Source of the DNA: Pycnococcus provasolii
Lineage: Eukaryota > Chlorophyta > Pseudoscourfieldiophyceae > Pseudoscourfieldiales > Pycnococcaceae
Assembly: GCA_938743325.2 (NCBI GenBank)
Contig: OW568863.1
Span: 992,001 to 1,056,000 of the forward strand
Length of the DNA: 64,000 nucleotides
Reading direction: 5' to 3'
Part shown: one piece after another, positions 10,501-19,454 of the stretch
Position numbering within the stretch: the stretch's first letter is position 1
Layout of the letters: each line of letters opens with the position of its first letter
Position numbers and translations under genes: made by a program
The notes under the pieces: model-generated
Seen by the model: the letters and a program-made list of their open reading frames with translations, nothing else
What the model was told of the DNA's origin: nothing
The model's database searches: none

Positions 10501-11185
10501 GAAGCTAAGCACGCCGGCTGAACAATTTGTCGGTGAGACAGCCATTCCTATGGTAGATTGGGTGCTTCTCGACTGGAACCATCGCAAGTACAACCCAAAT
10601 GCACTTTACAGCGACTTTGTGCTTGATGGGTTCGTGGATGGCGTTAGCAATTTCATCAACGACCACTTCGCGGGCGCCGCGCAAAAGGTTTTTGGCTTTA
10701 TGGGCCTTGGTGATGCGGGGGAAGACCTTGCTAATGCTTTTGCGAAGACCAGCATCCCGATTATCGGCGATGCGTTGCAATTCACGGCAACAATGGCAGC
10801 GGCGAATATCCCTGAGCTCGAAGGTATCCTGCCACCCAATATCTTCCAGTTTGGCATTCCGATGTTTTGCGCAGCTGACTTGCTTCCCGTCGAAGAGCTG
10901 TGGTGGACGTTCCCCGTTTACATACCACCCTTACTGAAAATGTCCTTTGATGCGCTGACGACTGGCCGCAGGAAACTCCTTGGCGAGGAGAATGCGGTTG
11001 AGCCGAGGCGCCGTCGTCTCGTGCCGCCCAACATGACGTGCTTTTCCTACGGCCATCCATGCTCGTCGTCCACTGAGTGCTGCGGTGCTGGTGGCGACGG
11101 CAGCACCACGGTGGTATGCGGATATTCAAAGCATTCCATGTGGGCACTTTGTCTGCACAAGGATGACGTTGGATTTGTGCTATAG
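7538..11185 (+). CDS. EF-hand, single-pass membrane protein with C-terminal cystine-knot-like motif (paralogue B)
   Basis: This 1215-residue paralogue of the divergent neighbour starts at ATG 7538. It has a Thr/Gly-repeat N-terminus, an EF-hand at residues ~90-101 (DKSGDGFLSPDEF), a transmembrane helix at ~122-146 and a large predicted ectodomain. The C-terminal six-cysteine module is spaced C-x6-C-x5-CC-x11-C-x10-C. The ectodomain aligns with paralogue A throughout, for example in a segment introduced by GLEGFVDWLPFDIF (LTEFIDWLPTSWEE in A), and includes the conserved DWLY/DSSGRLC-like and SDDGLW blocks. B lacks the duplicated N-terminal segment of A. No catalytic motif was seen. The topology and the knot fold are inferred from sequence pattern only. 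Confidence 0.75.
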   Translation: MSLVAMSPATSTGTGTGTGGRLDLTSSRKMSSSSYNNNLSGIASNINSGDDTAGSLVREFWRRNPQGVDITAIFGPNEHGEIVDKIKSLDKSGDGFLSPDEFREALEEMASTQAFNKKSFKMLVLAVTALTMLIAAFGGLVYVVVELTKEVNVGDDNVMRSYSGNQPARLANVEFNVSDDGLDTRFKARTHAKAAGAARRSGEQASTQSSSTVATDVNRVNNLRTQAKDLFSMPPEALSDMTSITTTVKEGQNTTLVSVGVTGYTSNQITAARCGLTLRQLLFQTTDPLYPVLNVMYLEMERVGQEKYETVTSVLLTDEGVDKLKLRDGVPEYADICTGTLANGRRLLNVAYFEEMRDTSHELVSQGHIRGLLFWDAFVEHVVKPVANTAQQVVNVVVEVVSEVVEEAAKTFADVFGVDIIGEAVKFLLGGKSVSEVAGDIKNMVLGILGDVLKGLEGFVDWLPFDIFAFPKQLLNYIIDLGNQFMPGMEAFLKDTLGFLADWLYLDDRSRLCIGKGLSDATKMEYTSDDGLWSASMAMPQSENCFGFHWDEIQLDFDRIGACFKSIFEDNPIGKFVAEVVDEMIKFIPDSLIRMLGDIENMILNFIGDIFGAGARDFVQKTLDELDFTTQQIKDASAGRRRAILEAVKEIPDEGTPQHVRKLLLHHTATPHERRVFEEILQNVTHRFMLASLHKLYGANATLHPNAKTHSSSTDTSERRNLLFFTAQDIRNLAWFKSIPFSVSMGAEFVLTRNFDMLVDFAGDVMEHFGVPMLEYEGEFPVFTAITIKVGVRLKLKAPYEFVMVAIDSGIEFRLKLNMDTRLDIATGEIMASLDSSKGGRTGVRLFGSTLSGHAFAGFQVELGLDVGVCLATFCFDVKTNYTQDVFGMGYDFLMDPGKSEDFRESRNASASSSPSFNASSSRALLQNSPSELEAVKDRLKFQLQPTNRFYKYRDINFEKAAQCVLDAEREYFVGGAYMVSRWPMIEVKLSTPAEQFVGETAIPMVDWVLLDWNHRKYNPNALYSDFVLDGFVDGVSNFINDHFAGAAQKVFGFMGLGDAGEDLANAFAKTSIPIIGDALQFTATMAAANIPELEGILPPNIFQFGIPMFCAADLLPVEELWWTFPVYIPPLLKMSFDALTTGRRKLLGEENAVEPRRRRLVPPNMTCFSYGHPCSSSTECCGAGGDGSTTVVCGYSKHSMWALCLHKDDVGFVL

Positions 11186-11228
11186 GAGTAGGAAGTAGAC
11201 TATCATCTTACTCAGCAGAACCCGCTTC

Positions 11229-11248
11229 CTAACCCTAACCCTAACCCG
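11229..11248. repeat. Telomere-like CCCTAA tract upstream of the CWF19-like gene
   Basis: About three CCCTAA units followed directly by a ten-base C run (11249-11258), roughly 95 bp before the start codon at 11344. It resembles the plant telo-box and is probably a promoter element rather than a telomere remnant. Confidence 0.7.
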
Positions 11249-11343
11249 CCCCCCCCCCTTTGCCCTGCCCCCTCCGCCGCCGCCGCCGCCTTGAGAGCCC
11301 CGCGCACCCAAAACAACACGGTTCCGCGTCGGAGGACCTTGTC

Positions 11344-13656
11344 ATGCCCAAGGTGCTTGTGAGCGGCGCGCCGCTGGGCAACCTCGACCATTTGTTTTCC
11401 CGCGTGTCCAAGGCGAACGCCAAGTCAGGGCCGTTCGACGCGCTCTTCGTCACAGGACCTATCTTTGAGACTGCAAATGACAACGAGGCACCTGAGGGGT
11501 CCTCCGATGTCGCCAGCTACGTGTCAGGCGCGAAGCGTGCTCCTATACCTACGTACTTCATAGGCGCGTACGGTAAGGATGCCAAGGCGAGCATGAGAGC
11601 AGCGAAGGCGCCACCGGAAACAGAACCTCCCTCTGATGCGAGTCAGCCGAACGTCTTTTACCTGGGACGTGCGGGTGCTGTGCACCTGCACGGATTGACC
11701 GTCACGTACCTCGACGGGCTGTACGACGTGGACGCGTTTGAGTTGCCGCCACCACCCGACGCGGGTGATGCCTGCTCGCACCACACCCAGCTGGACGTTG
11801 ACGCGCTGCGAAAATCCATGCGACAACTGCACAAGCTTGACGCCGACGCGAAAGATGACCAGTTCCCACCCGCTGACATCCTCATCACGTGCGCGCACCC
11901 GCAAGGTTGGGAACGGCTTACCGCCGAAGCCGAGGTGCCGACTGCCACGACGGCAGCACCCACGGCGTCGCCTGCTGCAGCTGAGGCTGCTGCGCTCGTC
12001 CGACCGCGGTACCACTTCGTCGGCGGAGCGTTCACTGCGCACGCGCGAAGCCCGTACGCCGCGCGCGGCGTATCTCACGTCACGCGCCTCGTCAGCTTGG
12101 ATGCTAGCGACGGTGCCAAGGGAAGAGGGAAGCACCTGCACGCACTTCAGCTTGACGCGATTCCCTTCACGGCACCTACGGCGTACGTCGTGCCCGAAGG
12201 TGCGACGTTGGACCCATACGAGACTTCGATTGCGAGCAATGGAGCGAAGCAGCAGCAGCAGGAGTTGGCTGCTGCTGCGTTGGCCAGCACGGCATGGGCG
12301 AGGCGCCTCGAGGAGGCGGAAGAGGCTGAGACGCGCGGTGCGGTGGGTGGTGCCGCGGGCATTCATCTCTGGGACCAGTCGGCGGCAACAGGTGCGGCAT
12401 CGCACAAGCGCGCGCGCACCGACGATCGTGGTCGCGTGCTCGGCGACATTGGCTGGTGGAGGCGTGGCGCGGGCGTGAGTTCTATGGAGGAGGCGAAGGC
12501 ACATCCACTGGATACGTCGCGGTGTGTTGTCGTGCTCGGACTTTCTTACATGGCTTCATTTTTCGACGTCATCTCATTTTTCCAGGGAACTGGGAAGCAG
12601 GTGGAGAAGGAGGAGGAGGAGGAGGAGCTGCGCGATGGCGAGCTGCCATCCCGCAATGGCGGCGGCGGCGGCGGCGGCGGCGTCAGCCCACCTGTGGTTG
12701 TGGAGGAGATTCGACGCGGCACGCGTATGGACGGCAAGCCGAATGCGTTTACGCACGTCGTGCTTGCAGATGCTGAGAGTGCGGCGCGCGCGGTGGCACA
12801 GCTGGCTAGCGGGCACGCGTTGTGCGGTCGTGAGGTGCGCGTGGAGATGGCCAAGGAACGTCGTTCGACGACAGATGCTTCGGCGGGCGCAGCGCAGGGT
12901 GCTGGCGCTGTGGGTGCAGCCTCGCAGGGCCCACCTCCCGACTGCTGGTTCTGCTTGGGATCGCCCACGTGCGCAACGCACCTCGTCGCGCAGGTTGGCG
13001 AGGACATCTATGTGGCTCTCGACAAGAGCCCAATCGTGACGAACCATTCGCTTTGCTTGAGCATCGACCACGTCGACAACTCGCTACGCCTGAAGCCGAA
13101 GGCGTCGTTGGAAATGTCGTCAACGCTTGCTCGCATGAACGCCATGTTCGCGAAAGACGACGGAAGCCACGCCCTGCTGTTCGAGCGGTACGCCGCGCTT
13201 CGCCACCGTGGTGGCAATCACTGCCACGTGAACGCCATTCCACTTCCAGCGAGCGTGCGATGCGAGGATGCTGCTCTGAAGATTGCGGCGTTCGCATCTC
13301 AGGGAGGCGGCGGGCCACCACGCGCATTCCAGATTGTGACGTCGCCGGACACGTGCGCAACCTTCGAAGACCGCGTCGCGTTTGCGCTGGAGACGGCGAG
13401 GTCGTCGTGCCTTGGCACGATGAACGGGGCGGATCGTGAGTACGTGTGGTTTATGCTTTCGAATGGAACGGTGCTCCTTCACACCGTTCCGAACGGCCGG
13501 CGCATGGACCTCAGCTTCCCGCGACAGGCTGTTTGTGCTCTGCTTGGCTGCGCCGATCGAGCGGACTGGAGGCAGTGCGTTGCTTCGGGTGGCCCTGAAG
13601 AGGAGACGAAGTGGACGGACTCGTTCCGGGAGAAACTCGAAAGCGTTGCTGCTTAA
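11344..13656 (+). CDS. CWF19-like (CwfJ family) splicing/debranching factor with inserted RRM
   Basis: The 770-residue product begins MPKVLVSGAPLGNLDHLF, matching the N-terminal metallophosphoesterase-like part of CWF19L1/Drn1. Residues ~530-650 form CwfJ C-terminal domain 1, with PDCWFCLGSP and the HIT-like HCHVNAIPLP motif. The end matches domain 2 (DRADWRQC and an EEE cluster). Between them, about residues 390-505, is an RRM-like unit (RCVVVLGLSY, then THVVLADAESAARAVAQL and REVRVEMAKE), interrupted by an acidic/Gly-rich loop. The family assists lariat-intron debranching in the late spliceosome. Start 11344 is chosen over the earlier in-frame codon at 11260 because family homology begins there. 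The RRM is not part of the usual animal CWF19L1 layout as I know it. Confidence 0.85.
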   Translation: MPKVLVSGAPLGNLDHLFSRVSKANAKSGPFDALFVTGPIFETANDNEAPEGSSDVASYVSGAKRAPIPTYFIGAYGKDAKASMRAAKAPPETEPPSDASQPNVFYLGRAGAVHLHGLTVTYLDGLYDVDAFELPPPPDAGDACSHHTQLDVDALRKSMRQLHKLDADAKDDQFPPADILITCAHPQGWERLTAEAEVPTATTAAPTASPAAAEAAALVRPRYHFVGGAFTAHARSPYAARGVSHVTRLVSLDASDGAKGRGKHLHALQLDAIPFTAPTAYVVPEGATLDPYETSIASNGAKQQQQELAAAALASTAWARRLEEAEEAETRGAVGGAAGIHLWDQSAATGAASHKRARTDDRGRVLGDIGWWRRGAGVSSMEEAKAHPLDTSRCVVVLGLSYMASFFDVISFFQGTGKQVEKEEEEEELRDGELPSRNGGGGGGGGVSPPVVVEEIRRGTRMDGKPNAFTHVVLADAESAARAVAQLASGHALCGREVRVEMAKERRSTTDASAGAAQGAGAVGAASQGPPPDCWFCLGSPTCATHLVAQVGEDIYVALDKSPIVTNHSLCLSIDHVDNSLRLKPKASLEMSSTLARMNAMFAKDDGSHALLFERYAALRHRGGNHCHVNAIPLPASVRCEDAALKIAAFASQGGGGPPRAFQIVTSPDTCATFEDRVAFALETARSSCLGTMNGADREYVWFMLSNGTVLLHTVPNGRRMDLSFPRQAVCALLGCADRADWRQCVASGGPEEETKWTDSFREKLESVAA

Positions 13657-13955
13657 AAGTAGTATTATGTATAAACGACATACCTTACATAGACCACGAA
13701 GTCCTCCTTGTTCACCTATCAAACAAGTCAAAACCGGAGCCCTCACTACGCCAACGAAAGCGCCCTGATAGAGTGATACAGCCTTCGAAATCACCTGCGC
13801 CATGAACAAAAACGCGCAGTGAATGGCACCGGTGAATGGGCTGAATGGTGAAAGTGAATGATGTGAATGGACGACGTTGGACAAACCAAATTGCAACTTC
13901 ATTACTGAACGAGGGCAAAAAATAAAAAATAATTGGAACTTGTGTGTCAGCCTCC

Positions 13956-14819
13956 TTAGGGAACCCAAGCGATGGCTGGCACAAGCGCAGGGGTTTCTAC
14001 CATCCTTGGCGAAACAACCTGCGAAGGGGGCGTCGGCGGCGTTGGTGGTGCAAGAGAAGCTTCTTCCGCACGTCGAACGACGACGCCAGTGGGAAGGCGT
14101 GTCACCTGCGCACCTGGACTTGGTGGTGGCATGGTTTCGTCGCACATCAGCGCGCGCGTGAATGGTGACGCGACTTTCGGCGACCTTGGCGATGGCGACG
14201 TCGCTCGGTGCAGCAGCCGACGCGCGACGTACGTCGAGCCGTATCTCGGCGAGTCGAGGTTGTGTTGCGCACCACTCTGCTGCTTGGGTGGTGTTTTATC
14301 GTATCCCGACGCCTCTCGTGCCCAGTGTGGTATCCACGCGAGCGAGGTGGGCGTGAGAGGCGGCTGGTTTTCGTGTGACTCGTGTTCGTTGAGCGGAGCT
14401 GTCTGTCCTGCACCAATGACGTTATCGTCAACGTTGTATAGTGCGAAGTCGATGGTCTCACCGCACATCATCACCGTGAGCATGTCAGCCGAGCGTGGTG
14501 ACGGCACGTCCCCACGAGGCGACATGGGCGTTGGCAGGGGCAAGGGCGGCATCATGGAGGTTGCGTGGTGAAGCTGTTTGAGCGGGAATATGGCTCGCCC
14601 ATTTGGCGAGTTGGCGAGGAGCGCGTGTTCACCCCCCCCTACTGTGTCTTGGCGAAGCGCGTGGTCCATCAAGATGCCTGGACCACCACCACTGGCACCA
14701 CCCTCGTGAGCGTCGTCGACGTTGTTGTCCACCATGTTCCCCATAATCATATTCGTCGCTCGTCCCTGGGAGCGGTCGTCCCTGGAAGCAGTCATCGTCT
14801 TTGATGTCGTCGTCATCAT
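13956..14819 (-). CDS. Unknown Pro/Ser-rich protein
   Basis: This 287-residue frame starts at the double ATG near 14819; the longer open frame upstream has only a TTG. It is rich in Pro, Ser, Thr and Met, with many SPR/TPP motifs that look like proline-directed kinase sites (TPMSPRGDVPSPRSAD, RATSPSPRSPKVAS). One more ordered stretch is MLTVMMCGETIDFALYNVDD. There is no signal peptide, membrane segment or recognised domain. It ends close to the 3' end of the CWF19-like gene (convergent). I do not recognise it. It could be a lineage-specific, disordered regulatory protein. Confidence 0.45.
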   Translation of the reverse strand: MMTTTSKTMTASRDDRSQGRATNMIMGNMVDNNVDDAHEGGASGGGPGILMDHALRQDTVGGGEHALLANSPNGRAIFPLKQLHHATSMMPPLPLPTPMSPRGDVPSPRSADMLTVMMCGETIDFALYNVDDNVIGAGQTAPLNEHESHENQPPLTPTSLAWIPHWAREASGYDKTPPKQQSGAQHNLDSPRYGSTYVARRLLHRATSPSPRSPKVASPFTRALMCDETMPPPSPGAQVTRLPTGVVVRRAEEASLAPPTPPTPPSQVVSPRMVETPALVPAIAWVP

Positions 14820-15657
14820 CACAACTTCGCTCGCTTGTGTGGAAAACGAAACAAGACGAAACAAGCGAAGATATCTACGGTACCTTACCACACAAATAAA
14901 ACGCACGTGAAAGGTCTCCAAAGCCAGCCAGCAGCTTAACACACGCCTTAAGGGTGCGGCCGCGGCCACAAACAAGGTACAACTGAGAGAAAGAGGAGAA
15001 GGAAGGGATGATGAAGGTGCGTGCGCGTGGTCCTAGGGCCTTGTCAGTTGTCACCAGGTGGGCCGAGTGAGTGGTTGGTTGTGACGTGGAGGGACAACTT
15101 CCGGAACGAAAATTGCGACGGAGAGGAAAAGTTCGAGTTTCGACGAAGAGGAAACCCACAGGCTGACAGGCCACAGGCCACAGGACGAGCCTTCAAGATG
15201 ATGGCACGCGCATTACAGTATCTTGAACTCACATCACAGGCCACAGGGCAGGATCAATGCTGAATGCTGAGCCTCCATAGTCCATTCCGCCTGGGCGAAT
15301 ACTGTAGTCCTTCCACCACCTGGTACAGACTACAGATGTATGTACCTTGCACCTTGCACCTTGTTGGCACTTGGCAGCTGTCCTTCGTTCCAGGAAAAAA
15401 AATGTTTTAACTTTTATGTAGAAAACGAGCAGCTTCCGAACGGGTACATACGTTCTCATCATCCTGGGTTCTGGATTTTGATCAACAGCTCAAGGGGTGA
15501 GTGAACTCGCTCAGTATTGCTCCTGCTTTGCTTCCCTCTTTGTATCGGCCCTGGAGGTCGGTCGGTCGGAGGATAGCGGTGTAGATAGACTATCCATAGT
15601 CTAGGGACATAGGGTGGTATTTTTTGTTTTGGACTTCATCCCTTGAGCGGCACGCCT

Positions 15658-15775
15658 CCCGACCTGTAGCGCCGACCAACAAAACTTGCCGACCTGTAGC
15701 GCCGAACAAGAGGAGCCCCCTCTCCCGACCTGTAGCGCCGACCAACAAAACTTGCCGACCTGTAGCGCCGACCAA
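15658..15775. repeat. Four copies of GACCTGTAGCGCCGAcCAA
   Basis: The unit CCGACCTGTAGCGCCGACCA occurs four times in about 118 bp, mostly separated by CAAAACTTG; the second copy has A for C in the conserved CGACC. Read on the minus strand it translates as repeated VGATGRQVLL, but the frame has no further support as a gene. It lies ~190 bp upstream of the NMT start and could be a clustered protein-binding site. Confidence 0.75.
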
Positions 15776-15865
15776 AACATTCCAATTACCTTAGGTCGGG
15801 GGATCCGTCCTAGAAGGAGCTCCCCCCCCTGGCTGCCCGGCAGCCTGGGTCCCTGGGTTTCCGAG

Positions 15866-15890
15866 TTAGGGTTAGGGTTAGCTAGGGTTA
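15866..15890. repeat. Telomere-like TTAGGG tract upstream of NMT
   Basis: Two tandem TTAGGG units plus a broken third (TTAGCTAGGGTTA), ending about 70 bp before the NMT start codon. Confidence 0.7.
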
Positions 15891-15962
15891 TTCACTTCTT
15901 CTCCCCGTTGCCCGTGGCGGCTACCAGTGCCTCTCAACTCAACGAATCTCAGCTCTCCATCC

Positions 15963-17291
15963 ATGGCGGACGACGATCGCCCCGCGCCGCGCCTGCCCGT
16001 CGTCGACTCCGCGACGCTCTCGGCGATGATGAAGGCGATGGCGGTCACGCCAGGCTCGGAGGACGACTTCACGCAAAAGGACTTCGCGTTCTGGACCACG
16101 CAACCCGTCGTGCAGTTCTCCGAAGCGCCGGGGTCCTCCGAGGGCGAACCGGGACCGATCGAGCCAGCCATACCCGTCTCCGAAGTGAAGCAGGAGCCGT
16201 ACACGCTACCCCCAGGTTTCGAGTGGTGCACGTGCGACACCACTGACGAGGCGACACGGCTTGCCATATACAAGCTCCTCAACGAGAACTACGTCGAGGA
16301 TGACGACGAGATGTTCCGCTTTGACTACAGCGACGCCTTTCTCGCGTACGCGCTGCGACCTCCGGGATACGAAAAGGAGTGGATTGTTGGCGTGCGCGTC
16401 ATCAAGACGCAAAAACTAGTTGGGTTCATCACCGGAGTTCCTGCGCACGTCAAGGCGGAGGGGAAGACGGTGCGCGTCGCGGAGATCAACTTCCTCTGCG
16501 TGCACAAGAAAATTCGCGACAAGAGGCTCGCGCCTGTGCTAATCAAGGAGGTGACCAGGCGCGTTCACCTCACGGACACGTGGCAGGCGGTGTACACCGC
16601 GGGCAAGGTTCTCCCGCGCCCGTACGCCACGGCGCGCTACCACCATCGCAACCTGAACCCGAAGAAGCTCATCGAGGTTGGATTCTCAAGCCTGCGCGCA
16701 AACATGACGATGGCTCGCACAATCAAGTACTACAAGCTTCCAGAGCAGCAGACGCTCGCCGGGTGGCGCCCAATGGAGCCGCGCGACGTGCCACGCATCA
16801 CGGTGCTGCTGAACGAGTACCTCGACCGGTACCTCATGCATCCCGTGTTCTCGGAGGAGGAGGTGGCTCACTACTTCCTTCCGAAAACCGACATCGTGAA
16901 CAGCTACGTCATCGACCCGCAGATTGCCTCCGCGGCGGGAAGCGGCGAACCACCCGCGAGCAGCGAAATTAAGGACTTTGCGAGCTTCTACACGCTGAAT
17001 TCGACCATCATCAGGCACCCGAAGCACAACATCCTTCGTGCAGCGTACGCTTACTACAACGTCGCCAACACCGTCAGCTTCCACGACCTCATGTACAACA
17101 ACCTCATCGCCGCGTACAACTTGCAGTATGACGTCTTCAACTGCCTCGAGCTCATGGAGAATGGCGGCGTGGTTAAGGATCTGAAGTTTGGCATGGGCGA
17201 CGGCTTCCTTAGATACTACATGTTCAACTGGCGCTTCGCCGAAAAGGCTGGTCACATCCGCGGCGACCAGCTCGGATTAGTGTTAATGTAA
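15963..17291 (+). CDS. NMT1: Glycylpeptide N-tetradecanoyltransferase (N-myristoyltransferase)
   Basis: This 442-residue protein transfers myristate from myristoyl-CoA to N-terminal glycines. Hallmarks are present throughout: FEWCTCDTTDEATRLAIYKL, a VEDDDEMFRFDYS-like block, EINFLCVHKKIRDKRLAPVL (the myristoyl-CoA binding core), and the YHHRNLNPKKL segment. The C-terminus is GLVLM, next to the free carboxylate that acts as catalytic base in this family. ATG 15963 in a ccATGG context is preferred over the upstream non-ATG frame. Length and ending match eukaryotic NMTs. Two genes in this window encode proteins with typical NMT substrate starts (MGGCVSS and MGCGASSE), though adjacency does not show a functional link. 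Confidence 0.95.
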   Translation: MADDDRPAPRLPVVDSATLSAMMKAMAVTPGSEDDFTQKDFAFWTTQPVVQFSEAPGSSEGEPGPIEPAIPVSEVKQEPYTLPPGFEWCTCDTTDEATRLAIYKLLNENYVEDDDEMFRFDYSDAFLAYALRPPGYEKEWIVGVRVIKTQKLVGFITGVPAHVKAEGKTVRVAEINFLCVHKKIRDKRLAPVLIKEVTRRVHLTDTWQAVYTAGKVLPRPYATARYHHRNLNPKKLIEVGFSSLRANMTMARTIKYYKLPEQQTLAGWRPMEPRDVPRITVLLNEYLDRYLMHPVFSEEEVAHYFLPKTDIVNSYVIDPQIASAAGSGEPPASSEIKDFASFYTLNSTIIRHPKHNILRAAYAYYNVANTVSFHDLMYNNLIAAYNLQYDVFNCLELMENGGVVKDLKFGMGDGFLRYYMFNWRFAEKAGHIRGDQLGLVLM

Positions 17292-17472
17292 TTGGTAGAA
17301 ACGCTTAAAAGTGAATTTGGATTCCTTCGTTACACACGAGATGAGCGTGACAGTCTGCGTACCTGTCTGTTCCGTCCGTCGGTTCCCACCGTGTGCGTTG
17401 CGTTTTTTTCTTTTTTCCTCGTCGATTTTTTTTATCGGTGCTGCCGCCGCCGTGCAGGTGTGGCTTTTTTCA

Positions 17473-18225
17473 TCACCACGCGCTGAGTGGTCTGTCCGTC
17501 TTGCGTCCAATGCCAATTGGCACGGAACTTTGTAGGCCAAGGACCTTGTTGCGTCGTGCGTCAGCGCGTGACTGCTGGTACTCCCTCGGCCCACCTCCAG
17601 ACATGGTTGCTGGCATGCCTGTACCCCTTGAGCTCATGCCAGTCACATTATTGTGGTCGCGTCGCTGGACGGCGGAGGACGTCTGTGGCCGCTGCATGCC
17701 CCAGTGCCTCTCAATGAGCGCGCCGGTCTTGTTGATTTCCGTCGCGCAGACACCTGCCGTGAACACCTCCGTGCTCCTATCCGCCGCCGCAAGGTCAATG
17801 CTTCCCATAGCCCCCTTTTCCTTGTTCATCCTTGCTGTGTACTTCTGCGCGCGCTGCGGCTCGTACGAGCTGTTCTCGCTCTTATCCCAGAACGTTGCGA
17901 CGTCCGCGTTACGCGTTCGGCTGGTTGGAATCCACGGCCCTTCGTAGTCGAAGCCGCTCGCCGCCTTGAGTTTGCGCGGCGTGACGACGGGTCCACTTTT
18001 GGTTTCGCTTTCGAGGAACTTGTGCCTGACCATTGCTGGTTTTTGAGGCACACCGACGTTCGAGGGTACGGGTCCGACGCCCTGTTCCGCGACGCCTCCG
18101 AATGTGTACGAGTGCGCCGAGGTTCCCGCGCGGTGCATGCGCGCGGTGTCGAAGGCGGCGGAGTTTCCCATGTCGGAATTGTGCGCGAGACGCTGCGAAC
18201 CCGCGTTGCGCCAGTAGCCCGCCAT
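17473..18225 (-). CDS. Unknown small basic protein
   Basis: A 250-residue protein starting MAGYWRNAGSQRLAHN at 18225 (the longer frame begins with GTG). It is rich in Arg, Gly, Asn and Ser, with short aromatic motifs (FDYEGPWIPTSRTRNADVATF, SSYEPQRAQKYTARMNKEKG) and no signal peptide, membrane helix or enzyme motif. It is convergent with NMT, 180 bp apart. The composition, with scattered Tyr/Trp/Pro short motifs and low order, is reminiscent of axonemal microtubule-associated proteins, but that is a guess. I do not recognise the family. Confidence 0.5.
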   Translation of the reverse strand: MAGYWRNAGSQRLAHNSDMGNSAAFDTARMHRAGTSAHSYTFGGVAEQGVGPVPSNVGVPQKPAMVRHKFLESETKSGPVVTPRKLKAASGFDYEGPWIPTSRTRNADVATFWDKSENSSYEPQRAQKYTARMNKEKGAMGSIDLAAADRSTEVFTAGVCATEINKTGALIERHWGMQRPQTSSAVQRRDHNNVTGMSSRGTGMPATMSGGGPREYQQSRADARRNKVLGLQSSVPIGIGRKTDRPLSAW

Positions 18226-19454
18226 ATTGACTATCACCTATCACAAAACAAGAAGACCAACAAGGAAAAAAGGAAGGACAGGACAGGAAAAAACAAACGA
18301 CCTTAAGCTGAGAATAGAATGAACAGGTCGTCGACGAGAAGAGGCCGGAAAAGGCTCTTAAGAGTCGCGGCCGGAACGAGGAGGGAGCGACAACACTGGG
18401 CCGGAACGACGGGGGGAACGACAAACACTACAGTGACAGTATGTTGTTGTTGTTGTTAACACCCGATTGCTTGTGCGATATACTGTATGGGGTGGAGCAA
18501 CACGACAAGCATAGACTATTGCATTGCATTGCGTTGGCCGTTGCGTTGACTGGCAGTGACTGACTCCAGTGCTCGGGCTCCCTCCAGGCTCCCTCTAGCA
18601 GTCCCGATTTCTCGAGGAAACGAAGCGTGGGACAATGGGACCGACTGACTGGGACTGGCAACTCGCATAAGTACTACTCATTGCCACATTTTAGTTCTCG
18701 CGACAACTCGGGTTATTATTACTGTACTGGTAAACTTAGTTCTTACTTAAGGCCGAGGACCGACGATTTCTCGAGCACCGTCGACGGTCCGGCGCTCGAT
18801 GCCCGATCTCCAGATGCGAGGCTCGGCAAGGAAGGCGAACTATTTTTTAAAGAGACCTAAAATGCCCCCTTCGAAGCCAAAAATGATTGGGCTGACACTT
18901 CACTTCGAGGCGTCAACTTCGTAGACGGTAGTTTAGGTCGGGTGTCGCACTTCGTAGCCAAAAACACAAAAATGAGACACCCGCCGACCTAAACTACCGC
19001 CTTCGAAGTACGGATACGGATCGGAAAGGCCCTAGCTAGGTGGGGTTGTTCGGGCTTGGTAAAGGGTTATTCAAGCTCTTCTTGTTGAAAGCACGCGCTC
19101 GCCGGCATGACGAACGATCGCGCACAGTTCACTCTACAGTGGGCCAGGCCAGTGGGCCGCGGGAGGGTGGTTCCGGCGCTTTTTGGTCAACAACGTCGTC
19201 ACAAGAGTGGAGGTTAGGGTTAGGGCTAGAGCGTCTGTCTCGGCGTCTCAGCCTCTCAGGTTCGCTCTTGACGTCACGTAAGTATTCCTTTTTACAGCTT
19301 TGCTTTGCTGTTTGCTTAGCCTATCCATAGCAGAGCCGTTTGCCCACCTTTAACGGGTAGGGTACTCGCAGACTGCGCGTAAACCAAAACCACCGCGACG
19401 GACGACAGAGCGCCTCCACTCACTCAGACCTTTTCGTGACGACGTCGTCGAGAG
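18226..19454. other. Intergenic stretch left of the bZIP palindrome
   Basis: No supported gene in 1.2 kb. It contains an imperfect inverted repeat at 18916-19009 (listed separately) and a degenerate TTAGGG tract near 19212-19228. Confidence 0.5.
18916..19009. repeat. Imperfect hairpin (31-34 bp arms)
   Basis: Arms 18916-18946 and 18976-19009 share CGGTAGTTTAGGTCGG with flanking ACTTCG and GGTGTC, separated by a 29-base A-rich loop. It could be a miniature inverted-repeat element or a structured non-coding site. No target-site duplication is evident. Confidence 0.6.

Larger units (their letters stand above)
14820..15962. other. Intergenic stretch between the unknown protein and NMT
   Basis: A 1.1 kb divergent spacer with no supported gene. 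It contains a repeat cluster at 15658-15775 (listed separately), a CACAGGCC-rich stretch near 15160-15250 and a TTAGGG tract at 15866-15890. Confidence 0.5.

Noticed and set aside
15590-15775. Minus-strand peptide with repeated GATGR resembling a Rossmann motif
   Set aside because: Only 61 codons, generated by a short DNA repeat, with no fold-sized sequence around it.
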